Source: Oscillospiraceae bacterium
GTDB taxonomy: Bacteria > Bacillota > Clostridia > Oscillospirales > Oscillospiraceae
Assembly: GCA_015067585.1 (NCBI GenBank)
Contig: SVMC01000015.1
Location: 1-37,791, forward strand
DNA: 37,791 bases
Direction of reading: 5' to 3'
The translations under genes and the position numbers were made by a program. Of this stretch, positions 25,222 through 34,694 are shown piece after piece. Within the stretch, counting starts at the first letter, position 1. Every line of letters starts with the position of its first letter. The notes under the pieces are model-generated. The model was given only the letters and a program-made list of their open reading frames with translations. It searched no databases and was not told where the DNA came from.

Positions 25222-25821
25222 TCAAATATCTCTGCGGCCCTCCAGTGCCCGCAGAAGGGTCACTTCGTCGGCATACTCCAGCTGGCTGCCCACGGGAATA
25301 CCGTAGGCCAGACGGGTGACACGCACCTCTAAGGGGCGCAGCAGCCGGGAGATATACATGGCGGTGGCTTCGCCTTCGGTGTCGGGGTTGGTTGCCATGA
25401 TGACCTCCCGCACCTCGCCATCCCGCACCCGGGCCAGCAGTTCTCTTACCCGGATATCGTCCGGACCCACATGGTTCAGGGGGGAGATGACACCGTGGAG
25501 CACATGGTAGACGCCAAAAAATTCTCTCGCCCGTTCCATGGCGATCACATCCTTCGGCTCTGCCACCACGCAGATGATGCCGTGATCCCGGTCTTCGTCA
25601 TCACAGATGGCGCAAAGCTCCCGGTCCGTGAGATTCTGGCACACAGGGCAGGTATGCACCGTCCGCTTGGCCTCCAGAATGGTCTGGGCAAAGTGCTCCG
25701 CGTCCTCCTGAGACATACTCAGAGTATAAAAGGCCAGCCGCTGGGCACTTTTACTGCCAATGCCCGGCAGATGGGCAAATTCTTCCGTCAGCCGCTCCAA
25801 GGCGGCGGGAAAATACCGCAT
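25222..25821 (-). CDS. recR: Recombination protein RecR
   Basis: With RecF and RecO it loads RecA at gaps during recombinational repair. The 199-residue length is typical. Features in order: helix-hairpin-helix HLPGIGSKSAQRLAFY (about 15-30), the four-cysteine zinc motif CPVCQNLTDRELCAIC (about 57-72), and a Toprim domain with IICVVAEPKDVIAME and EVIMATNPDTEGEATAMY. The start ATG 25821 lies one base after the ybaB stop (TGAGATG), so translation is coupled; the open extension to 25950 overlaps ybaB and is not used. Part of the classic dnaX-ybaB-recR group. Confidence 0.97.
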   Translation of the reverse strand: MRYFPAALERLTEEFAHLPGIGSKSAQRLAFYTLSMSQEDAEHFAQTILEAKRTVHTCPVCQNLTDRELCAICDDEDRDHGIICVVAEPKDVIAMERAREFFGVYHVLHGVISPLNHVGPDDIRVRELLARVRDGEVREVIMATNPDTEGEATAMYISRLLRPLEVRVTRLAYGIPVGSQLEYADEVTLLRALEGRRDI

Positions 25822-25822
25822 C

Positions 25823-26173
25823 TCAGAACAGACCGCCCAGGTTGATACCGCCGGTGAGCTTGGACATGGTGGCGGAGTTATCGGCATCGGCCTTGCGAAC
25901 GGCTTCGTTGACCGCGGCAATGACCATATCCTGCAGCATTTCCACATCATCGGGGTCCACTGCCTCGGGATTGATCTCCAGACGGATCAGCTCATGCTTG
26001 CCGCTGACCACAGCCTTGACCATACCGCCGCCTGCGGCAGCTTCATATTCTCTGGCCTCCATTTCGGCCTGCATCTTCAGCATATCCTGCTGCATTTTCT
26101 GTGCCTGACGCACCATATTCATATTCATGCCGCCGCCCATCATGGGAGCGCCGCGATAACCGCCCTTTGCCAT
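25823..26173 (-). CDS. YbaB/EbfC family nucleoid-associated protein
   Basis: A 116-residue dimeric DNA-binding protein, always found between dnaX and recR in many bacteria. Gly/Met-rich N-terminus (GGGMNMNMVRQAQKMQ), the long helix QDMLKMQAEMEAREYEAAAG, the core strand MVKAVVSGKHELIRLEINPE (about 51-70), then DVEMLQDMVIAAVNEA. AAAGGAG is 8 nt before ATG 26173; ATG 26179 is too close to it. Stop and recR start are one base apart. Confidence 0.95.
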   Translation of the reverse strand: MAKGGYRGAPMMGGGMNMNMVRQAQKMQQDMLKMQAEMEAREYEAAAGGGMVKAVVSGKHELIRLEINPEAVDPDDVEMLQDMVIAAVNEAVRKADADNSATMSKLTGGINLGGLF

Positions 26174-26193
26174 AACCATTCTCCTTTGATTTA

Positions 26194-27771
26194 TTATTTA
26201 ATATGCACGATATCGGGGTGCTGCTGCGCGAACTGCAGCAGCGACTCCAGGGAATCCGATGAAGCTTGATCTCCCTCGCCCTGCAGTGCGGCCACCAGCC
26301 GCACAGGCCGGCCCAGAAGCCGGGCGGCGCACTGGCTCAGAGGAAGCTCATATTTTTTGACCAGACCAAGGGTGAAATTGTCCTTGGCGTATACACGAAG
26401 AATATCATTCTGCAGCCGTCCCAGCACAGCATCTCCGGCCTCGGGACGGAACAGCCAGGCCGCATCCCTGCCGATCTGGGGCAGAACACATACGCACAGC
26501 TTTTCCCAGAATTGATCCGGTTCTGTGGGAACCGGTGCCGGTGCCACAGTCTTCGGCGCTTCCGGCTGGGGGAGCGGTGCGGTTTCTCTGGGGGCAGGTG
26601 CTGCCGCCGGGGCTGCCAGCATACCGGAAGCAGCCTGGGCTTCCAGACGGCTCAGACGGGAGGCAATGCTCTGCACATCCGGGGTCAGGGTATCGTCACA
26701 CAGACGGATCAGGCACAGCTCCACATCGATGCGCCGGTTTGCGGTGCGATTGAAGCCGGAGGCGGTCTGCTGCAGCAGCTCCGTCATCCGAAGCAGGGCA
26801 TCCGCGGTGAATTTCGGCAGCAGGGCATTCAGATCTTCTGCGCTGCAAACGCCGGAGATCAAGCTCATGCCGCTTCTTGGTGCGGTCTTCATGATCAGAA
26901 GATCCCGGCACAGGGCGGTCAGTTCGTCCACCATGGCACCAAGATCCTTGCCTGCGGCATAGAGTTCAGAGAACAGCCGCAGAAGCTCGCCTGTGGCCTT
27001 GTCTGCCGCGTAGCTTAACATCTGCACGGTGCTTTGTGCTCCGGCGAGACCCAGACAGCGGTAGATGCTCTCCACAGTAACCGGCCCCTGTGTGGCAGAG
27101 GCGCACTGATCCAGCAGGCTCATGCCGTCGCGCATGGCACCGTCCGCCAGGCGGCTCAGCAGGGCGATGGCGGGCTGATCGATCTCGATCCCTTCCCGCC
27201 AGGCGCATTCGTTGATACGGCCCGCGATGTCCTCCGGCATCAATCGGCGGAAGGAGAAGCGCTGGCAGCGGGAGAGGATGGTGGCAGGAACCTTGTGAAG
27301 CTCTGTGGTAGCCAAAATAAACAGAAGATGCGCGGGAGGCTCTTCAATGGTCTTGAGCAGGGCATTGAAGGCGGACAGAGAGAGCATATGCACCTCGTCG
27401 ATGATATAAACCCGCATCTTGACCTCAGCAGGGGAATAAATGGCATCGTCCCGCAGGGTGCGAACATTGTCAACACCGTTGTTGGAGGCGGCGTCGATCT
27501 CCAGCACATCCATGCAGGAGCCGTCGTCAATGGCACGGCAGGCAGCGCAGCGGTTGCAGGGGTTGCCGTCCTCGGGATGCTCACAGTTGACCGCCTTGGC
27601 CAGAATCTTGGCGCAGCTTGTCTTGCCGGTGCCACGGGAACCGGTGAACAGATAGGCGTGGCTAAGCCTGCCGGTCTGCAGCTGCATCTTCAGCGTCTGG
27701 GTGACGCCGGACTGACCCACCACCTCATCAAAGGTCTGGGGACGATATTTCCGATATAACGCCTGATACAT
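26194..27771 (-). CDS. dnaX: DNA polymerase III subunit gamma/tau
   Basis: The clamp-loader ATPase that places the beta clamp on primed DNA. The 525 residues open with MYQALYRKYRPQTFDEVVGQ; Walker A GSRGTGKT is at 44-51. The zinc-binding cysteines are 63, 72, 75 and 78. Walker B IIDEVH is at 123-128, with FNALLKTIEEPP and ATTELHKVPATILSRCQRF (SRC arginine finger) after it. A Pro/Ala-rich linker (about 390-440) leads to a tau-like C-terminal domain. No obvious slippery heptamer for a gamma frameshift was noticed. AGGTGA lies before ATG 27771; the longer frame to 27855 runs into the SRP RNA gene. It heads dnaX-ybaB-recR. Confidence 0.96.
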   Translation of the reverse strand: MYQALYRKYRPQTFDEVVGQSGVTQTLKMQLQTGRLSHAYLFTGSRGTGKTSCAKILAKAVNCEHPEDGNPCNRCAACRAIDDGSCMDVLEIDAASNNGVDNVRTLRDDAIYSPAEVKMRVYIIDEVHMLSLSAFNALLKTIEEPPAHLLFILATTELHKVPATILSRCQRFSFRRLMPEDIAGRINECAWREGIEIDQPAIALLSRLADGAMRDGMSLLDQCASATQGPVTVESIYRCLGLAGAQSTVQMLSYAADKATGELLRLFSELYAAGKDLGAMVDELTALCRDLLIMKTAPRSGMSLISGVCSAEDLNALLPKFTADALLRMTELLQQTASGFNRTANRRIDVELCLIRLCDDTLTPDVQSIASRLSRLEAQAASGMLAAPAAAPAPRETAPLPQPEAPKTVAPAPVPTEPDQFWEKLCVCVLPQIGRDAAWLFRPEAGDAVLGRLQNDILRVYAKDNFTLGLVKKYELPLSQCAARLLGRPVRLVAALQGEGDQASSDSLESLLQFAQQHPDIVHIK

Positions 27772-27811
27772 CAGCTCACCTCCCGGTAAAAAAGCATCCG
27801 GCCCATGACAA

Positions 27812-28100
27812 GATCGCACACCTACATTTGAACATATACTATATCCGTTACCCACGCAGCCAACTCAGAAACGGCACCCCCACGGCACACGCGAAGATCC
27901 GTTTAATGCTGCTCGGTTCCCCGCCTGACATGGTTCGCGGGATCGCGTTGCGCAGGACCGGCTCATCATCGCCGCTTACGAGGGTCAGACAATACAGGAT
28001 ATGCCCGGGTGTAGGAATTCACTCCTGCTGTAGCGGGTTGCAGGTTACAGGGCACCGCTATCTCCCCGGCTAGTGCGACCTTGTCACAGGCCGGTGGCTT
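27812..28100 (-). ncRNA. ffs: Signal recognition particle RNA, large type with Alu domain
   Basis: The minus strand holds the conserved SRP domain loop (GTCAGGCGGGGAACCGAGCA, near 27915-27940) that binds Ffh. About 120 nt upstream is the Alu-domain pattern GGGGAGATAGCGGTGCCCTG, with AACCTGCAACCCGCTACAGC next to it (near 28020-28065), as in Bacillus/Clostridium large SRP RNAs. Long-range helix 5 pairing is supported by CCTACA and GGATAT complements at the two ends. Ends are approximate: the promoter at 28120-28148 suggests a start near 28110, with processing possible. It sits between acpP and dnaX, a common Firmicutes location. Confidence 0.92.
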
Positions 28101-28119
28101 GCGACATGGCACAAATCAT

Positions 28120-28148
28120 ATTTTATACGAAAACAGTTCGCAATGCAA
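28120..28148 (-). promoter_or_regulatory. Sigma-A promoter of the SRP RNA
   Basis: On the minus strand TTGCAT (28148-28143), a 17-nt spacer and TAAAAT (28125-28120). The same boxes and spacing occur before rpmE. Confidence 0.78.
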
Positions 28149-28156
28149 GCATTTTC

Positions 28157-28375
28157 TTAGCCGACGCGCTCCTCCACAAAGGCAGCGAATTCGCCGACGG
28201 TGCTCAGCTTTTCTTCCAGCTCCAGATCTACATTCAGCTCTGCTTCCAGATCCATCAGCATTTCCACAGTGTCCAGGGAATCGATGCCGAGGCTTTCAAA
28301 GGTGGTGTCTGCTGTGATGTTTTCCAGAGGGATGTCCATCTGACGGGACAGGTAAACCGCGATTTTTTCAAACAT
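28157..28375 (-). CDS. acpP: Acyl carrier protein
   Basis: A 72-residue acidic helical protein that carries growing acyl chains in fatty acid synthesis. The GIDSLDTVE motif places the phosphopantetheine-accepting serine at residue 33. The following recognition helix DTVEMLMDLEAELNVDL (34-50) is typical. GGAGG lies 7-8 nt before ATG 28375. It has its own promoter and no other fatty-acid gene nearby, so it may be a stand-alone or second copy; the sequence does not decide this. Confidence 0.95.
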   Translation of the reverse strand: MFEKIAVYLSRQMDIPLENITADTTFESLGIDSLDTVEMLMDLEAELNVDLELEEKLSTVGEFAAFVEERVG

Positions 28376-28418
28376 ATCTATATCCTCCGTTCGGGTTACA
28401 TTTCAATCTCCATTAGAT

Positions 28419-28446
28419 ATGATACGGATTTTTTCGCCAATGTCAA
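28419..28446 (-). promoter_or_regulatory. Sigma-A promoter of acpP
   Basis: On the minus strand TTGACA (28446-28441, consensus), a 16-nt spacer and TATCAT (28424-28419), about 43 nt before the start codon. Confidence 0.8.
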
Positions 28447-28481
28447 GCAAAAGATTTTTTGAAGACCCATTCTGAGAAAAA

Positions 28482-29621
28482 TCAGTTGACGAAATCCCGC
28501 AGAGGCTTGGATTTTGAGGGATGCCTCAGACGGCGCAGGGCCTTGGATTCGATTTGCCGTACCCGTTCCCGGGTAACATTGAACACCTTGCCTACTTCTT
28601 CCAGTGTATGGGTCTTTCCGTCCTCGAAGCCAAAGCGAAGGCGGAGCACCTTTTCTTCTCTCGGCGTGAGGGAGGCCAGAGCCTTTTCCAGCTGCTCCCG
28701 CAGGGAGTTGGCTGTAGCGGTTTCCATAGGACCGGAAGCGTCGCCATCCTGAATAAAATCTCCAAGGTGGCTGTCATCTTCCTCTCCCACCGGCGTCTCC
28801 AGAGAGATGGGTTCCTGAGACAGCTTCATAATCTCCGATACCCTGCTCAGGGGAATCTCCAGATAATCCGCGATTTCCGCGGCAGATGGCTCTCTGCCCA
28901 GCTCCTGCACCAGAAAATGGGATGCACGGGCAACCTTGTTGATGGTTTCCACCATGTGGACCGGAATGCGGATGGTGCGGGCCTGATCCGCAATGGCCCG
29001 GGTGATGGCCTGACGGATCCACCAGGTAGCATAAGTGGAGAACTTATAGCCCTTGCGGTAATCAAATTTCTCCACAGCCTTCAGAAGGCCCAGATTGCCC
29101 TCCTGGATCAGATCTAAGAAGTGCATTCCACGGCCCACATAGCGCTTGGCAACTGCCACCACAAGGCGCAGATTGGCTTCGATCATCTGATTCTTTGCAT
29201 TCTCATCCCCCTGCTCTACCCGCCGGGCCAGATCCTGCTCCTGTTCCTGAGTCAGCAGATCAACCTGACCGATCTCCTTCAGATAGATCCGCACCGGATC
29301 GGTAAGGGCCAGGTTTTCGGCAATGGTCTCGTTCTGAATCATTTCCGCTTCCTGCGCCAGCGCCTGTGCGGAAGGCTCCAGATCTCCGGCTTTTTGGATC
29401 AGCTCCAGAACATCGTCCACATCGATCTCGATTCCGGCAGCTTCCAGCGCATCATACATCCGGTCGGTCATCTGCTCGTCTGCATCCAGCACATCCAGTG
29501 TATCGATCAGGTGCTTGGAGGGAATTTTTTTCGCGGCCCGACCTTTTTGCAAAAGTTCATTCAGCTTTTTCTGGAAGAGATCTTCCTGACTCAGTTGCAT
29601 GGTTTTCTTCTGTTCCTGCAT
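28482..29621 (-). CDS. rpoD: RNA polymerase primary sigma factor (sigma-70/sigma-A)
   Basis: Directs RNA polymerase to housekeeping promoters such as the TTGACA/TATAAT-type sites seen in this window. The 379 residues are typical of Firmicutes SigA. Region 1.1-like acidic N-terminus; region 1.2 from about 107 ([16 protein letters not shown]); region 2 with [36 protein letters not shown] and [15 protein letters not shown] (-10 recognition and melting); region 3 with [10 protein letters not shown]; region 4.2 [20 protein letters not shown] (-35 recognition). GGAGGG lies 7 nt before ATG 29621, and the dnaG stop overlaps that ribosome site. It is the last gene of dgt-dnaG-rpoD. Confidence 0.98.
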   Translation of the reverse strand: MQEQKKTMQLSQEDLFQKKLNELLQKGRAAKKIPSKHLIDTLDVLDADEQMTDRMYDALEAAGIEIDVDDVLELIQKAGDLEPSAQALAQEAEMIQNETIAENLALTDPVRIYLKEIGQVDLLTQEQEQDLARRVEQGDENAKNQMIEANLRLVVAVAKRYVGRGMHFLDLIQEGNLGLLKAVEKFDYRKGYKFSTYATWWIRQAITRAIADQARTIRIPVHMVETINKVARASHFLVQELGREPSAAEIADYLEIPLSRVSEIMKLSQEPISLETPVGEEDDSHLGDFIQDGDASGPMETATANSLREQLEKALASLTPREEKVLRLRFGFEDGKTHTLEEVGKVFNVTRERVRQIESKALRRLRHPSKSKPLRDFVN

Positions 29622-29625
29622 CGTG

Positions 29626-31374
29626 TTACCCTCCATATCCTTTTTGTTGCTTCAACCGGTCCCGCAGTGCCAGCAGGTCTTCCCCACTTTGCAGACGGGC
29701 TTTTGCCGCTTCATTCAAAATAATGCGTCGATAATCGGCGAAAGCCTCATCGGAAATCAATTCGTCCCGCTTTTGGGCCACCTGCGTCAGGTGGCCCAGC
29801 TCTTCCGGTGAGAATTCCTCGCCCAATCCCGCCAGAGATACCTGCAGACCGTCAAAATGGCGGCTTTGCAGCAGAGAGAAGGCCTTGCCCAGCAGCGGTG
29901 CGGAAAACTGTTCCGCTGTCAGGGGTGATACTTTGTCAAATAAGGTTGGCTCCCGCAGCAGCATCCGAAGCAGCCCCTCCTCCGCCATGGCAGAGCGGAG
30001 GTTATTGTAGTGGATGCTGCGCACCGCAGGCTGCTCCCGTACGGCGGGGGACAGGGCGATGCGCTCCTTGGCCCGGTTTTCCCGGCTGACACGGCGGCGG
30101 TAGGCCTTGTCCACCTCGATCTTCAGGGCCTCCGGGGTGGTTCCGGCGGCTTTTGCGGCACGGGCACCGTAGATCTCCCGCTCAATGGCATTGGGCAGGG
30201 TGGAGATCATCTGGGCGGCTTCCTTTAGGAATTCCACCCTTTGCTCGTCCAGTGTCAGGTCGTATTTCCGGGTCAGATTCTGCAGGCGGTATTCCGCATG
30301 GTTCTCCGAGCGCTCTAACAGCAGTTTGAAGCGGTCCGCGCCGAATTTTTTCAGGAATTCGTCCGGGTCCTTTGCCCCCTGCAGCCGCAGGATCTTCACC
30401 TGCAGCCCTGCCTTTTCCAGAATGGGAACGGCTCTTCGGGTGGCGTTTTGGCCCGCCTCATCCGCATCGTAGATGAGAACCACCTGCTTGGTATATTTGC
30501 TGAGCAGATTTGCGTGCTCCGGTGTCAGCGCGGTGCCGAGGGAGGCCACCGCGCAGTCAAAGCCGTACTGATGCAGGGCAATGGCATCCATGTACCCTTC
30601 CGTCAGGATGATGCACTCCAACTTGCTCTTTTTTGCGATGTTCATGGCGAAAAGGTTCTTTCGCTTGTTAAAAATCAGAGTTTCCGGGGAATTAAGGTAT
30701 TTTGGCTTACTGTCGTCCATGACACGGCCGCCGAAGCCGATCACATTGCCCCGAATGTCGATGATGGGGAACATGAGGCGATTGCGGAAACGGTCATAAA
30801 CAGACCCCTTTTGCTCCGAGCGGATGGCAAGACCCGCATCCAGCAGCTCTTCTCGTCGGTAGCCCTTGGCCAGCATGGCATCCAAAAGGCCGGACCAGCC
30901 GTCCGGAGCGAAGCCAAGACCAAACTGGGTCACGGTCTGCCGGGAAAGGCCACGGGAGACGATGTATTCCAGCGCCTGACGACCCGCGGGGCCGGTAAGT
31001 TGCTGGCGGAAGTAGCGGGCAGCATCCTTGGATAAGGCCCAGAGCCGCTCCTGCTGCTTATACTGGCTGCGGTAGCTCTCATCCTCCGGCACATCCATGC
31101 CGGATTTTCTCGCTAAATGACGCACCGCGTCGGGATAGCTGAGACTCTCGATCTCCATGATGAAGTTGAGTGCGCCGCCGCCCTTATGGCAGCCGAAGCA
31201 GTAGTAGATCTGCTTGTCCGGCGCTACGGAGAAGGAGGCGGTCTTTTCCCCGTGGAAGGGGCACAGGCCGAACAGATTACTGCCGCTGCGCTTGAGCTCC
31301 ACATACTGGCCCACCACATCTTCAATTGGGTTGCGTGCGATGAGTTCATCAATAAAGGATGCAGGGAATGCCAT
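29626..31374 (-). CDS. dnaG: DNA primase
   Basis: Makes RNA primers for lagging-strand synthesis. The 582 residues carry the N-terminal CHC2 zinc ribbon (Cys38, His41, Cys59, Cys62 in CPFH and [10 protein letters not shown]), the RNA polymerase core ([29 protein letters not shown]), the Toprim motifs [10 protein letters not shown] (about 260) and [10 protein letters not shown] (about 307) that bind metal, and a C-terminal helicase-binding domain. AAAGGAGG lies 7 nt before ATG 31374. It lies between dgt and rpoD, as in the macromolecular-synthesis operon of Firmicutes. Confidence 0.97.
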   Translation of the reverse strand: MAFPASFIDELIARNPIEDVVGQYVELKRSGSNLFGLCPFHGEKTASFSVAPDKQIYYCFGCHKGGGALNFIMEIESLSYPDAVRHLARKSGMDVPEDESYRSQYKQQERLWALSKDAARYFRQQLTGPAGRQALEYIVSRGLSRQTVTQFGLGFAPDGWSGLLDAMLAKGYRREELLDAGLAIRSEQKGSVYDRFRNRLMFPIIDIRGNVIGFGGRVMDDSKPKYLNSPETLIFNKRKNLFAMNIAKKSKLECIILTEGYMDAIALHQYGFDCAVASLGTALTPEHANLLSKYTKQVVLIYDADEAGQNATRRAVPILEKAGLQVKILRLQGAKDPDEFLKKFGADRFKLLLERSENHAEYRLQNLTRKYDLTLDEQRVEFLKEAAQMISTLPNAIEREIYGARAAKAAGTTPEALKIEVDKAYRRRVSRENRAKERIALSPAVREQPAVRSIHYNNLRSAMAEEGLLRMLLREPTLFDKVSPLTAEQFSAPLLGKAFSLLQSRHFDGLQVSLAGLGEEFSPEELGHLTQVAQKRDELISDEAFADYRRIILNEAAKARLQSGEDLLALRDRLKQQKGYGG

Positions 31375-31412
31375 ATGGGAGCCTCCTTTCCGGTTGGTTT
31401 GTCAAATATGTG

Positions 31413-32420
31413 TCAGCGCATCTGCCATGCGTTGGGGATGAAGATCTCTTCAAATTTGAAAATTGCGTATTTATCCGTCATGCCGGCGATGTAGTCGCAC
31501 ACCACCCGCTCCATGCCGTCAAAGTCAAGCTGGGGACGGAAATCCGAGGGGAGTCGATCGGGATCGGCGATATAGTATTCGTACAGCCGCTTGAGAATAT
31601 CCCTCGCCTTGGATTCCTCGCCTTTGGCAATGGGATTACGGTAAACCCGCTCGAACATGAAGGAGCGCAGCTTGTCCATGGCTTTTTCGTATTCCGGGCG
31701 CATTCCGAGGGGTTTGCCGTCCTGAGATTGGCTGATGATCTCTTCTGCTAAGGTGTTGATGCGCTGGGAGTGGGAGCTGCCCAGAAGCTCAGAAATATCC
31801 CGGGGAATGTCCGCTTCGCTGAGGATGCCTGCCCGCATGGCATCGTCGATATCGTGATTTATGTAGGCGATGCGGTCGGCATAGCGGATGACCCAGCCTT
31901 CCAGCGTGTCCGGCTCGGGGGCACTCCAGGTATGACAGAAAATGCCCATGCGGGTCTCGTGGCAGAGGTTCAATCCGGCGCCATTCCGCTCCAGTGCGTC
32001 CACCACACGAAGGGATTGCTCGTTGTGAAGGAATTTCTTGCCCGTAACTTCTGTCAAAGCGATCTCGCCCGCGTGACCGAAGGGGGTATGGCCCAGATCA
32101 TGGCCAAGAGCCATGGCCTCGGTCAGATCCTCATTGAGCTGCAAGCCGCAGGCGATGGAGCGGGCGATGCGTGCCACCTCCAAGGTGTGGGTCATGCGGG
32201 TGCGGTAATGGTCGCCTTCCGGCTGCAGGAATACCTGCGTCTTATGCATCAGGCGGCGGAAGGCCTTGCTGTGGATGATGCGGTCGATATCCCGCTGGTA
32301 GCAGGTTCTGGTGGCCCGCTCTTCCTCCGGGATCAGCCGGCCACGGCTTTCATCCGCAAAGGAGGCGAAGGGGGACAGAATGGCATGCTCCTGCTGCTCA
32401 ATGCGCTCCCGAATGGTCAT
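31413..32420 (-). CDS. dgt: dGTPase-like HD-domain triphosphohydrolase
   Basis: Predicted to cleave dGTP or other dNTPs to nucleoside and triphosphate, adjusting dNTP pools. The 335-residue protein has the HD motifs: TRMTHTLEV with His78, LGHDLGHTPFGHAGE with His107-Asp108, and YADRIAYINHDIDD with the final metal Asp. The N-terminal YQRDIDRIIHSKAFRRL and KTQVF are typical of Dgt-like proteins. GGAGGTA fits ATG 32420 better than ATG 32426. It is placed just upstream of dnaG and rpoD, where this family often sits in Clostridia. Exact substrate is not determined by sequence. Confidence 0.93.
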   Translation of the reverse strand: MTIRERIEQQEHAILSPFASFADESRGRLIPEEERATRTCYQRDIDRIIHSKAFRRLMHKTQVFLQPEGDHYRTRMTHTLEVARIARSIACGLQLNEDLTEAMALGHDLGHTPFGHAGEIALTEVTGKKFLHNEQSLRVVDALERNGAGLNLCHETRMGIFCHTWSAPEPDTLEGWVIRYADRIAYINHDIDDAMRAGILSEADIPRDISELLGSSHSQRINTLAEEIISQSQDGKPLGMRPEYEKAMDKLRSFMFERVYRNPIAKGEESKARDILKRLYEYYIADPDRLPSDFRPQLDFDGMERVVCDYIAGMTDKYAIFKFEEIFIPNAWQMR

Positions 32421-32434
32421 GGGCATTACCTCCG

Positions 32435-33064
32435 TTATTTCTTCCAGGGGCCGGGCAGGTATTCCTGCGCGCCGGGGATGGCAGTGATCTTGCCGGAGGA
32501 AAGATCTGTCAATCGCAGACAGAACTTCTCCACACTGCCAAGGGGGATGCGCACACAGATATCCACCTGCGTACCGTAGTCGGTGGAGATCACATCACCC
32601 TCATAGGCGGCGATCTCCAATTTGACCCGCTCAAACAGAGAATAGGGGCAGGGGATGGCCACACGCTGCCACAGCCGCATGATGCTGATGCCCGCGGCAT
32701 CCACCGCCAGTGCGGCTGCTTTGGAGTAGGCCCGCACCAAACCGCCGGTGCCAAGCAAAATGCCGCCAAAATAGCGGGTAACCACGCAGCAAACATTGTT
32801 GAGTTCCTGACGGCGCAGCACATCCAGCACCGGCATACCGCCGGTGCCCTGAGGCTCTCCGTCGTCGCTGTAGCGCATGGCGCCGCCCCGGATGAGATAG
32901 GCATACACATGGTGCCTTGCATCCCAGAGGCGTTCTCTCGTGGCACGGATGGCGGCAATGGCCTCCTCTTCCGTGTCGGTGCGCCAGATGTGACCGATGA
33001 AGCGGGAGCGCTTCTCCGTCAGTTCGTCCACACCCTCTTTGGTGGGAACTAAATATTCTTCCAT
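32435..33064 (-). CDS. YigZ/IMPACT family protein
   Basis: A 209-residue protein of the UPF0029/IMPACT (YigZ, YvyE) family; the bacterial role is unclear, with links to translation or proteolysis proposed for relatives. The N-terminal domain shows KRSRFIGHIWRTDTEEEA, then DARHHVYAYLIR, YSDDGEPQGTGGMPVLDVL (about 66-84), CCVVTRYFGGILLGTGGLVR (about 93-112) and AYSKAA, the family hallmarks. The C-terminal domain is ferredoxin-like. AGGAGGT precedes ATG 33064, which overlaps the hflX stop by one base (TGATG), so translation is coupled. The extension to 33085 is rejected. Confidence 0.94.
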   Translation of the reverse strand: MEEYLVPTKEGVDELTEKRSRFIGHIWRTDTEEEAIAAIRATRERLWDARHHVYAYLIRGGAMRYSDDGEPQGTGGMPVLDVLRRQELNNVCCVVTRYFGGILLGTGGLVRAYSKAAALAVDAAGISIMRLWQRVAIPCPYSLFERVKLEIAAYEGDVISTDYGTQVDICVRIPLGSVEKFCLRLTDLSSGKITAIPGAQEYLPGPWKK

Positions 33065-34320
33065 CAAAGCACCTCCTTCACCCAATTACGCAGGCGGCCA
33101 AACAATTCTTCCCGGCAGATGGCCTCAATTTCGATGCCCTCTGCGGTATAGTCACAGCGCAGCACCTGACCATGCTGGTGCAGCTGCTCCACCCGGCCGC
33201 CTTCGGCATAGGGGAGCAGGAACACGCAGTGGTACAGGCCGCGGTTCAAAGTGGATTCAATGAGGGAAAGCAGCTTTTCCATACCCTCACCCCTTGCGGC
33301 GCTGATGGCCACAGTGCCCTGACGGCAGGGCAGCAGGTCGGAGGTCACGGTATCTGCCTTGTTGTAGCATTCGATCACCGGGGTGTCCGGCTTGGCAAGC
33401 TGGTCGATCAGGCGGTTGACCACGGCAATGTGGGCCTCCCGCTCCGGATCACCGGCATCGATGACATGAAGGAGCAGGTCGGCATATTCCAATTCTTCCA
33501 GCGTTGCCCGGAAGGCCTTCACCAAATGGTGGGGCAGCTTTGCGATGAAGCCGACGGTATCCGACAGCAGCACTTCCAGCGTGTCTGAAACCTCAAGCCG
33601 CCGGGTGGTGGTGTCCAGGGTGTCGAACAGCCGATTGTTGGCGGGGATGTCCGCGCCGGTGAGGCGGTTCAGGATCGTGGATTTTCCCGCGTTGGTGTAG
33701 CCCACCAGCGCCACCACCGGGATGCTGTTGTGGATGCGGCGCTCTCTCTGGGTGGCACGCACCTTGCGGACTTCTTCCAGCTCGCTCTCTAATTTTGCGA
33801 TGCGGCTGCGGATGTGGCGGCGGTCTGTTTCCAGCTTGGTCTCGCCGGGGCCACGGGTGCCGATGCCACCGCCGAGACGGGAAAGGTTCTTGCCCATGCC
33901 GGAAAGGCGGGGCAGCAGATAGCGGTACTGGGCCAGCTCTACCTGCAATCGGCCTTCCGCGGTTCTGGCTCTCTGGGCGAAAATATCCAAAATCAGGGCG
34001 CTGCGATCCAGCACCACGGCGCCGCAAAGCTCTTCCAGCGCCTTGATCTGGCTGGGGGAAAGCTCGTTGTCAAAGATCACCATGTTGGCATCCATTGCGG
34101 CCACCAATTCCCGCACCTCCTGCGCCTTGCCCTCGCCGATGAGGCTGTGGGGGTCGGGGGTGTGGCGGTTTTGCAGCACGGTACCCACGCAGGTGCCGCC
34201 GGCTGTTTCAAGCAGCTGGCGAAGCTCCTCTAAGGATTCCTCCGTGGCGGTCTCTTCCGGGCGGAAACAGTCGGCATTCACGCCCACCAGCACCGCCTTT
34301 TCAATGATGTGTTGTTCCAT
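33064..34320 (-). CDS. hflX: GTPase HflX
   Basis: Ribosome-associated GTPase that splits stalled or stressed ribosomes. The 418 residues comprise the HflX N-terminal domain (VGTVLQNRHTPDPHSLIGEGK, in part TPDPHSLIGEGK; NELSPSQIKALEE; DRSALILDIFAQRA), the glycine-rich linker SRLGGGIGTRGPGETKLE (about 147-164), and a G domain with G1 GYTNAGKS (207-214), G3 DTVGFI, and G4 NKAD, followed by a C-terminal domain. AGGATATTTT precedes ATG 34320; the upstream extension to 34371 has no ribosome site. It is coupled to yigZ by a one-base stop/start overlap and lies behind the rpmE terminator. Confidence 0.96.
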   Translation of the reverse strand: MEQHIIEKAVLVGVNADCFRPEETATEESLEELRQLLETAGGTCVGTVLQNRHTPDPHSLIGEGKAQEVRELVAAMDANMVIFDNELSPSQIKALEELCGAVVLDRSALILDIFAQRARTAEGRLQVELAQYRYLLPRLSGMGKNLSRLGGGIGTRGPGETKLETDRRHIRSRIAKLESELEEVRKVRATQRERRIHNSIPVVALVGYTNAGKSTILNRLTGADIPANNRLFDTLDTTTRRLEVSDTLEVLLSDTVGFIAKLPHHLVKAFRATLEELEYADLLLHVIDAGDPEREAHIAVVNRLIDQLAKPDTPVIECYNKADTVTSDLLPCRQGTVAISAARGEGMEKLLSLIESTLNRGLYHCVFLLPYAEGGRVEQLHQHGQVLRCDYTAEGIEIEAICREELFGRLRNWVKEVL

Positions 34321-34382
34321 AAAATATCCTAAATTCAGATCAGAATTCGACAAAAAGTCGGGAAATATCAAAAAAATATACG

Positions 34383-34413
34383 AAAAAAGCCCGCACCGAT
34401 CTGGGGTGCGGGC
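34383..34413 (-). terminator. Intrinsic terminator of rpmE
   Basis: Arms GCCCGCACC (34389-34397) and GGTGCGGGC (34405-34413) with a run of six Ts on the minus strand (34388-34383), starting 10 nt after the rpmE stop. Confidence 0.9.
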
Positions 34414-34422
34414 CTTGGTCGA

Positions 34423-34623
34423 TTATTTCAGGCCATATTTTCTGTTGAAGCGTTCCACGCGTCCGCCGGTGTCAACCAGCTTCTGCTTGCCGGTATAGAA
34501 CGGATGGCACTTGGAGCAGATTTCAACCTTGATGTCCTTCTTCGTGGAGCCCGTTTCGATGATCTCGCCGCAGGCGCAGCGGATGGTGGTCTGCTGATAC
34601 TTGGGATGGATTCCTTCCTTCAT
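34423..34623 (-). CDS. rpmE: 50S ribosomal protein L31, zinc-binding form
   Basis: A 66-residue large-subunit protein. The sequence [19 protein letters not shown] is the standard L31 opening. The CAC and CSKCHP cysteines (C+ form) show that it binds zinc, unlike the zinc-free paralogue made under zinc limitation. GFYTGKQK-type motif [19 protein letters not shown] is present. AGGTGA precedes ATG 34623; a GTG nine bases earlier lies inside that site. It has its own promoter and terminator, and a short hairpin in the leader. Confidence 0.97.
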   Translation of the reverse strand: MKEGIHPKYQQTTIRCACGEIIETGSTKKDIKVEICSKCHPFYTGKQKLVDTGGRVERFNRKYGLK

Positions 34624-34653
34624 GGGGTTCACCTCATTCTTTCAAATCTGTAA

Positions 34654-34670
34654 AAGGGCGCACTGCCCTT
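34654..34670 (-). promoter_or_regulatory. Small hairpin in the rpmE leader
   Basis: AAGGGC and GCCCTT pair around a 5-nt loop in a leader of about 65 nt, followed by TT on the minus strand. It might be an L31 feedback site; this is speculative. Confidence 0.35.
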
Positions 34671-34694
34671 CCCTTGGCTTTTTAAGGCTCAATG

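Noticed and set aside
26194..27771. Programmed frameshift in dnaX producing gamma
   Set aside because: No A-rich slippery heptamer with a downstream hairpin was noticed in the linker region.
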